NCBI RefSeq assembly: GCF_000422085.1
Contig: NC_021741.1
Span: 558,001-622,000, forward strand
Reading direction: 5' to 3'
Source of the DNA: Serratia liquefaciens ATCC 27592
GTDB taxonomy: Bacteria > Pseudomonadota > Gammaproteobacteria > Enterobacterales > Enterobacteriaceae
DNA: 64,000 nucleotides
Shown here: in pieces, positions 59,232 to 64,000 of the stretch
How positions within the stretch are numbered: position 1 is the first letter of the stretch
Layout of the letters: every line of letters starts with the position of its first letter
Program-made: the position numbers and the translations under genes
The notes under the pieces: model-generated
Databases searched by the model: none
Told to the model about the DNA's origin: nothing
The model's input: the letters and a program-made list of their open reading frames with translations, nothing else

Positions 59232-60506
59232 ATGGCACGTATTCTGATGACCGCCGTGGCAACGCCCGGTCACGTCTACCCGATGCTGGGCATTGCCCGG
59301 CACCTGATTGCGCAAGGGCACCAGGTTCGGGTGATGACCGGCGCGTTGTTCCGTGAACGTGCGGAGGCGATAGGGGCGAAGTTTGTTGCCTTCGATCCCA
59401 AGGTCGATTTCGACTATCGCTATCTCGAGGAACACTTTCCTGAACGCGCTGCACTGCCGCCGGGCAATGTGCAGATGGCGCTGGCGTTGAAAGACTTTTT
59501 CGCCGCTCCAATCCCGTTGCTGAATCAACAGTTGCGTACGGTGATCGCCGCCGAGGCTACCGATCTGCTGATGGTGGAAAACTGTTTCTACGGGGTATTG
59601 CCGCTGCTGCAGGCGGAAGAACGCCCTCCGGTTATCGGTATCGGCGTAACGCCGCTGTCATTTTCGTCTGAAGATTCCATCTTCTACGGGCCGCGCATTC
59701 CTCCGGCGCTGTTGCCGCGGGAGCTACGTCGCGAACAGCTGGTGGATGACGCCACGCGTGCCTTGATTGATGAGGTGCAGCAGAGTTTTGACGCCGCGAT
59801 GACGCAATCCGGTGGCAGGCCGCTGCACCAACCCTTTAGCGATGCCTTGATTGGCGGTTGCGATCGTTTCTTGCAACTGGCGACCCCTGCGCTGGAATAT
59901 CGGCGTGACGATTTGCCGGCCGGCGTGCGATTTATTGGCCCGTTGCGCAGCGCCCCGATGCAACTGCCGAGCGAAGCCCTCTGGGATGAGACGGACCAAC
60001 GGCCGCTGGTGATTGTCAGCCAGGGCACGTTGGCGAATGTCGATCTGCATCAGTTGATTGTTCCGACGCTGAAGGCGCTGGCACAGTTACCGGTACGGGT
60101 GCTGGCGACCACCGGGGGGCGTTCGGTCGACGGGCTGTTGGAGCGGCTGCCGGACAATGCCAGAGTGCGGGAGTTTATCTCTTTCGAACGCTGGCTGCCG
60201 CAGGCCGCAGTGCTGATCACCAACGGCGGTTACGGCTCAATCAACTACGCGTTGGATCAGGGCGTGCCGTTGATTATCGCCGGTACCGGCGAGGACAAGC
60301 TAGAGGCGGCTGCTCGGGTGGTGGCAGCTGGCTGCGGCATTAATCTGCACACCAGCAATCCGGACGAATCGCAGCTGCGCCATGCCGTGCAGCAGATCCT
60401 GACGCAACCAGCCTACCGACAGCATGCGGCATGGGTTCAGGCCGATTATGCTCGCCATGATGCGCTGGCGGCGATTGCCGAAGAGGTGGCGGCGTTAACC
60501 GCTTAA
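59232..60506 (+). CDS. GT1-family glycosyltransferase of the isonitrile cluster
   Basis: This 424-residue enzyme is a GT-B fold, GT1 (UGT-like) glycosyltransferase. The N-terminal TPGHVYPMLGIARHL contains the likely catalytic base His14; the C-terminal nucleotide-sugar region reads RWLPQAAVLITNGGYGSIN and PLIIAGTGEDK. The usual HGG of this motif is NGG here (residues 331-333), which may alter donor choice. Start five bases after isnB implies coupled translation. By analogy with rhabduscin and byelyankacin, it would attach a sugar (possibly a deoxysugar such as rhamnose) to the phenol of the vinyl isonitrile. Donor and acceptor are inferred. Confidence 0.85.
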   Translation: MARILMTAVATPGHVYPMLGIARHLIAQGHQVRVMTGALFRERAEAIGAKFVAFDPKVDFDYRYLEEHFPERAALPPGNVQMALALKDFFAAPIPLLNQQLRTVIAAEATDLLMVENCFYGVLPLLQAEERPPVIGIGVTPLSFSSEDSIFYGPRIPPALLPRELRREQLVDDATRALIDEVQQSFDAAMTQSGGRPLHQPFSDALIGGCDRFLQLATPALEYRRDDLPAGVRFIGPLRSAPMQLPSEALWDETDQRPLVIVSQGTLANVDLHQLIVPTLKALAQLPVRVLATTGGRSVDGLLERLPDNARVREFISFERWLPQAAVLITNGGYGSINYALDQGVPLIIAGTGEDKLEAAARVVAAGCGINLHTSNPDESQLRHAVQQILTQPAYRQHAAWVQADYARHDALAAIAEEVAALTA

Positions 60507-60520
60507 GTCGCTTTTATCAC

Positions 60521-60543
60521 GGGGGCTTCGGCCCCCATTTTTT
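60521..60543 (+). terminator. Terminator of the isonitrile cluster
   Basis: A GGGGGC / GCCCCC stem with a stable TTCG tetraloop is followed by ATTTTTT. It closes the isnA-isnB-glycosyltransferase transcript. Confidence 0.9.
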
Positions 60544-60586
60544 GTATTCGGCAGTCCATCACAATCGCGATGGACTGCCACTGTGG

Positions 60587-61489
60587 TCACAGGGAAAATT
60601 GACTTAAAAATCGGTCGATCATCAGCCGATCTTCTGCAGTCAGTTGCCAACCGGGGTGGCGACAGTAATCGGTGGCGATGATATTGCGTCGTTGCAGGAC
60701 GGTCTTTTCGATCTGAATGATGTATTCGCAGTGACTCATCCAGCGTTGGATGTAAGGCAACAATGCCTGATGCAGCCTATTCGCTTGTTCCACTTCACCG
60801 GCCTGCCAATGGCGATAAATACGCAGGTAAATCTCGCTGAACGAGCAACCCGGCATCACGCCTTTGCCGCCCGCCGCCAACATCTGCAACATATAAAGCC
60901 CGGCATAGCCGTTCAGCACGTTGGCTTCAGGGGCCAGTTGCAGAAATTCTTTGGTGTATTCCACCGGCGGATTACATTCAATTTTGAACACCGCATGGGG
61001 ATAGCGGGCTGCCACGTCGGCCAATTGTTGCGGGGTGATCGGCAAACCGGTTTCACTCGGCGCGTATTGCACCATTACCGGGATGTCTACGGCCTCCAGA
61101 ACGGCGAAAATGTGCTGCTGGATCGCCTGTGGGCTGGGTTGAAGGAAAAAGGGGGGCAGCAGCATCAAAGCGTCGGCGCCCAGAGCTTGATAATGACGAG
61201 CGCGTTTGACGGCGACTTCGCTGCTGTGATCGGTGACCGAGATAGCGCGAAACAGCGGGGCTCCTGCCAGTTCGCTGATAAATATCTCCGCCAGGCGTTC
61301 TCGCTCAGGCTCCTCGAGCTTCGGGAATTCGCTGGCGATGCCAAATAGCGTCATTCCCTGAACGCCGGTTGCTGCCAGATGCTCCAGCAACTGGGTAAAA
61401 CTCAGCGGGTCGATTTCGCCATTGGCCTTGAACGGCATGGCGACGATAGGGTTGACCCCTTCAATGTCGATAGCTTGGTAACGGCCCAT
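60587..61489 (-). CDS. DapA-family (dihydrodipicolinate synthase-like) aldolase
   Basis: This 300-residue TIM-barrel protein belongs to the DapA/NAL family of class I aldolases and dehydratases. The GIASEFPKLEEPER segment is the substrate-binding loop, Tyr142 lies in VQYAPSETG and the Schiff-base lysine is probably K169 in AVFKIECNPP. Its ATG overlaps the stop of the upstream IlvD/Edd gene (TAATG), so the two act together. By analogy with yjhG-yjhH and yagF-yagE, it probably cleaves a 2-keto-3-deoxy sugar acid made by the dehydratase. It is not the biosynthetic dapA. The substrate is unproven. Confidence 0.82.
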   Translation of the reverse strand: MGRYQAIDIEGVNPIVAMPFKANGEIDPLSFTQLLEHLAATGVQGMTLFGIASEFPKLEEPERERLAEIFISELAGAPLFRAISVTDHSSEVAVKRARHYQALGADALMLLPPFFLQPSPQAIQQHIFAVLEAVDIPVMVQYAPSETGLPITPQQLADVAARYPHAVFKIECNPPVEYTKEFLQLAPEANVLNGYAGLYMLQMLAAGGKGVMPGCSFSEIYLRIYRHWQAGEVEQANRLHQALLPYIQRWMSHCEYIIQIEKTVLQRRNIIATDYCRHPGWQLTAEDRLMIDRFLSQFSL

Positions 61490-63201
61490 TATTCCTCCTC
61501 CCGATCGGCCAGTACGGCACCCTGCGCAGCAGGTAAAGCCCAGCGACGATATAAACGCAGGAAGCCGCGCGGCACTTCTTTGTCCACGGGTTGCCAGTTT
61601 TGGCGCCGCTGCGCCAACATCGTCTCGTCAACGTGCAGCGTAAGAGTACGCGCGGGAATATCGATGGATATTTCGTCACCGTCTTGCACCAATGCCAGCT
61701 CGCCGCCGTCCACCGCTTCAGGCGAGATATGGCCGACAAACAGCCCGCGGTTGGAGCCGGAGAAACGGCCGTCGGTGATCAGAGCGCAACTGTCAGCCAG
61801 GCCCATGCCTTCCAGCGATTTCATCGGCTTATACATTTCCGGCATGCCGGGGCCACCTTTAGGCCCTTCATAGCGCAAGACCAGGGCGCTACCCGGCTTA
61901 ATCTGGCCGGACATAATCGCCTCGACGGACTCCTGCTCGCTGTTGAACACCACGGCGGGCCCCCGGAAGCGCATCAAATTTTCCGGCACAGCCGCAGGCT
62001 TCACCACGCAGCCTAACGGTGACAAATTACCGTGCAGTACGGCAACGCCAGCTTCATTCCGCACCGGAATGGCCAGGGTATGGATGACTTCCGGGCGGCG
62101 GCTTGGCCGGGTTTCCGCCAGCAGTTCCGCTTTGGTTTTGCCGGTGACGGTTAACGCGTTGAGATCGAGCAGTTTGGCAATCTCAAGCTCTACTGCCGGT
62201 ACGCCACCCGCTTCCCAAAAATCAATCATGTCATGTTCACTGGCCGGATAGAGCGAGGCAACCAGCGGTACCTGGTGGCTCAACTCATCGAAGACGGACA
62301 GCGGCAGATGGCCTAATTCCGCTTCGTAATGAATGGCTTGCAGATGCAGAATGGCATTGGTGGAGCCGCCGGTGGCCAGCAGGTAGATCACCGCATTGCG
62401 GATCGACACGGCGGTGATAATTTGGCGGGCATTGACGCCATTCAATACCAGTTCCACCGCGGTGCGCCCGGTTTCGATAGCGCACTCGCGGCGTTCGGCC
62501 GAAACCGCCGGCAGCGTGCTGCTGCCAGGGAGGCTCATACCCAGTACTTCACCGATGCAGCACATGGTGTTGGCGGTGCCGTACATAGTGCAGGAGCCCG
62601 GGCCGGGTTCGGCGATATTTTCGATATGGGCAAATTCCGCCTCATCGATTTCGCCACGCATCTTCCAACCGATGGCCTCGGTGACGATGTTGCCGTCCCA
62701 GTGTTTACCTTTATATTCAGCCGGGTACATCGGCCCGCCGTTAACCATGATGGCCGGAATATCCAGCCGCGCCGCCGCCATCAGCATGGCGGGGACAATT
62801 TTGTCGCAGGAGCCAAGTAACACCATGCCGTCGAAACGATGGGCACGCATCATCACTTCGATGGAGGCGGTGATCACTTCACGAGCGGCCAGAATGTAGC
62901 GCATGCCGAGATGCCCTTCGGCGATACCGTCACAGGGAGCGATAGTGCCGAATACCATGCCGACCCCACCGGCCTCTTCAATGCCCTGCAATACTTTGGC
63001 CGTCAGCTCATTCAGATTGGCGTGGCCGGCCGTCGCGTTGGTATAGCTGTTGACCACGGCGATCACCGGACGGCGCAGTTGCTCGTCACTGTGCCCCATG
63101 GATTTGTATAGCGCACGCTTCAGCGCGCCATCATCGCCTTCCAGAATGGGGTTGAAATGCGAGCCGCAACCGCCGCTGCTACAGGTTCCACATCCGCTCA
63201 T
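61489..63201 (-). CDS. IlvD/Edd-family sugar-acid dehydratase
   Basis: This protein of about 570 residues is an iron-sulfur dehydratase of the IlvD/Edd family. The cluster cysteines are visible in [24 protein letters not shown] and [16 protein letters not shown], and the SGSNRG motif near the C-terminus is present. Its first 15 residues carry an unusual cysteine cluster (C4, C7, C12 in [14 protein letters not shown]). Paired with a DapA-like aldolase and an MFS transporter, it is more likely an aldonate dehydratase than IlvD of valine synthesis. I use the ATG at 63201; a TTG two codons earlier is possible. Confidence 0.85.
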   Translation of the reverse strand: MSGCGTCSSGGCGSHFNPILEGDDGALKRALYKSMGHSDEQLRRPVIAVVNSYTNATAGHANLNELTAKVLQGIEEAGGVGMVFGTIAPCDGIAEGHLGMRYILAAREVITASIEVMMRAHRFDGMVLLGSCDKIVPAMLMAAARLDIPAIMVNGGPMYPAEYKGKHWDGNIVTEAIGWKMRGEIDEAEFAHIENIAEPGPGSCTMYGTANTMCCIGEVLGMSLPGSSTLPAVSAERRECAIETGRTAVELVLNGVNARQIITAVSIRNAVIYLLATGGSTNAILHLQAIHYEAELGHLPLSVFDELSHQVPLVASLYPASEHDMIDFWEAGGVPAVELEIAKLLDLNALTVTGKTKAELLAETRPSRRPEVIHTLAIPVRNEAGVAVLHGNLSPLGCVVKPAAVPENLMRFRGPAVVFNSEQESVEAIMSGQIKPGSALVLRYEGPKGGPGMPEMYKPMKSLEGMGLADSCALITDGRFSGSNRGLFVGHISPEAVDGGELALVQDGDEISIDIPARTLTLHVDETMLAQRRQNWQPVDKEVPRGFLRLYRRWALPAAQGAVLADREEE

Positions 63202-63203
63202 AA

Positions 63204-64000
63204 TCAAGATCTCTCAGTGATATTTAAAGGATTGTCAGCGTCAGACTGAGCAATATGTTGGTGTTGCAAGTCATGGTTTTTTTTAGGGGAGACCAGTTTG
63301 GCCGGCAGCATGAAAATCAACGGGGCGCAGAGCAACAGGAAGCCCGCCAGAATGTACAGGCCGCTGTCGGTTTGTCCGGTTTGATCTTTCAGCCAGCCGA
63401 GCACCGTGGGGCCGAAGAAACCCGCGAGGTTGCCGACAGAATTCACCAGAGCAATACCGGCAGCGGCGGCGGTGCCGGAAAGCAGGGTGCCGGGCAGGCT
63501 GATGTAGGTAGGGATCAGCGCCAGGGTGCCGGACATTGCTACGCATATCCACGTCATCATCCAGAAGGTGGAGCCGCTGCAGTAAGCGCTCAACGTCAGG
63601 CCGATGCAGCCAATCACCGCCGGGATGGCGATATGCCAGCGACGTTCCTGCTTAAGATCGGAATGGCGACTGTTCCAGATCATAAAGACGGCGCCAAACA
63701 CGTAAGGCAACGCAGCCAGCAGGCCGATTTGGAAATCGTCGCTGATACCCGAAGTCTTGATAATGGAAGGTAACCAGAAACTGACGCCGTAATAACCGAC
63801 GTTGAAACTGAAAAAAATCAACGCCAACAGCCAGACATAGCGGTTAGCCAGCATCTCTTTCAGGCTATGGGCCGTTTTGCCATTTGCTGCGCGATCCCGG
63901 TTGGCGCGATCTTTGGCCAGATCGGTTTGCACGATCTGTTTTTCTTCGGCGGTGAGCCATTTGGCTTCAGCCACGTTGTTATCCAGGTAACGCAGCACCA
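63204..64000 (-). CDS. MFS transporter (anion:cation symporter-like), partial
   Basis: The C-terminal 264 or so residues of a major-facilitator transporter enter from the right window edge; the start is outside. Six helices are visible (for example [20 protein letters not shown] and [17 protein letters not shown]), and the cytoplasmic linker with [10 protein letters not shown] is typical of the ACS (phthalate/hexuronate/tartrate) subgroup that imports sugar acids and other organic anions. Its stop lies just before the dehydratase start, so transporter, dehydratase and aldolase form one operon read leftward. Confidence 0.85.
   Translation of the reverse strand, partial: VLRYLDNNVAEAKWLTAEEKQIVQTDLAKDRANRDRAANGKTAHSLKEMLANRYVWLLALIFFSFNVGYYGVSFWLPSIIKTSGISDDFQIGLLAALPYVFGAVFMIWNSRHSDLKQERRWHIAIPAVIGCIGLTLSAYCSGSTFWMMTWICVAMSGTLALIPTYISLPGTLLSGTAAAAGIALVNSVGNLAGFFGPTVLGWLKDQTGQTDSGLYILAGFLLLCAPLIFMLPAKLVSPKKNHDLQHQHIAQSDADNPLNITERS

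Overview
The window is an enterobacterial chromosome segment, best explained as Serratia or a close relative (Yersiniaceae). This rests on recognisable proteins and gene order, with no database search behind it. The backbone follows the Escherichia coli order across the end/start of the conventional map: holD-rimI-prfC-osmY-ytjA-yjjU-yjjV, deoCABD, ytjB/serB-radA-nadR, ettA, slt-trpR-yjjX-gpmB-rob-creA-arcA-lasT, thrLABC-yaaA-yaaJ-talB-mog-satP-dnaK-dnaJ-nhaA-nhaR-rpsT-ribF-ileS-lspA-fkpB-ispH. Coding density is high and visible GC is moderately high, dropping in some intergenic stretches. I see no tRNA, rRNA, insertion sequence, integrase or CRISPR array.

Departures from the E. coli order are informative. 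yjjG, lplA, creBCD, yaaW/yaaI, yaaY and rihC are absent at their expected places, and yjjJ (hipH) survives only as an N-terminal and a C-terminal scrap. Added genes are a small CsbD-like protein before yjjU, a NupX-like nucleoside transporter before deoC, a LysR/zinc-less alcohol dehydrogenase pair after nadR, a complete yfiR-yfiN-yfiB cyclic-di-GMP module between ettA and slt, and an MHS-family MFS transporter after mog.

The main accessory block follows ispH (about 55.9-64 kb). A LysR regulator is divergent from isnA (isonitrile synthase), isnB (Fe(II)/2-oxoglutarate oxygenase) and a GT1 glycosyltransferase. This is the enzyme set known for rhabduscin/byelyankacin-type aryl-vinyl isonitrile glycosides, so the cluster probably makes a glycosylated isonitrile. 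A 17-bp perfect palindrome sits just upstream of the lysR start. Facing it is a catabolic operon running in from the right edge: MFS transporter, IlvD/Edd dehydratase with a Cys-rich N-terminus, and a DapA-family aldolase, probably for uptake and breakdown of a sugar acid.

Regulatory sequence is readable in several places: tandem CRP sites 52 bp apart with a consensus -10 before the nucleoside transporter (CytR-type architecture) and a similar array before deoC; a near-consensus NadR box before nadR itself; a trp operator before trpR; the thr promoter, leader peptide and attenuator; a sigma-32 promoter before dnaK; an FNR-like box far upstream of arcA; and many intrinsic terminators. Non-ATG starts are called for yjjV, yjjU, deoA, radA, ettA, yaaJ, nhaA, nhaR, rpsT and isnA.
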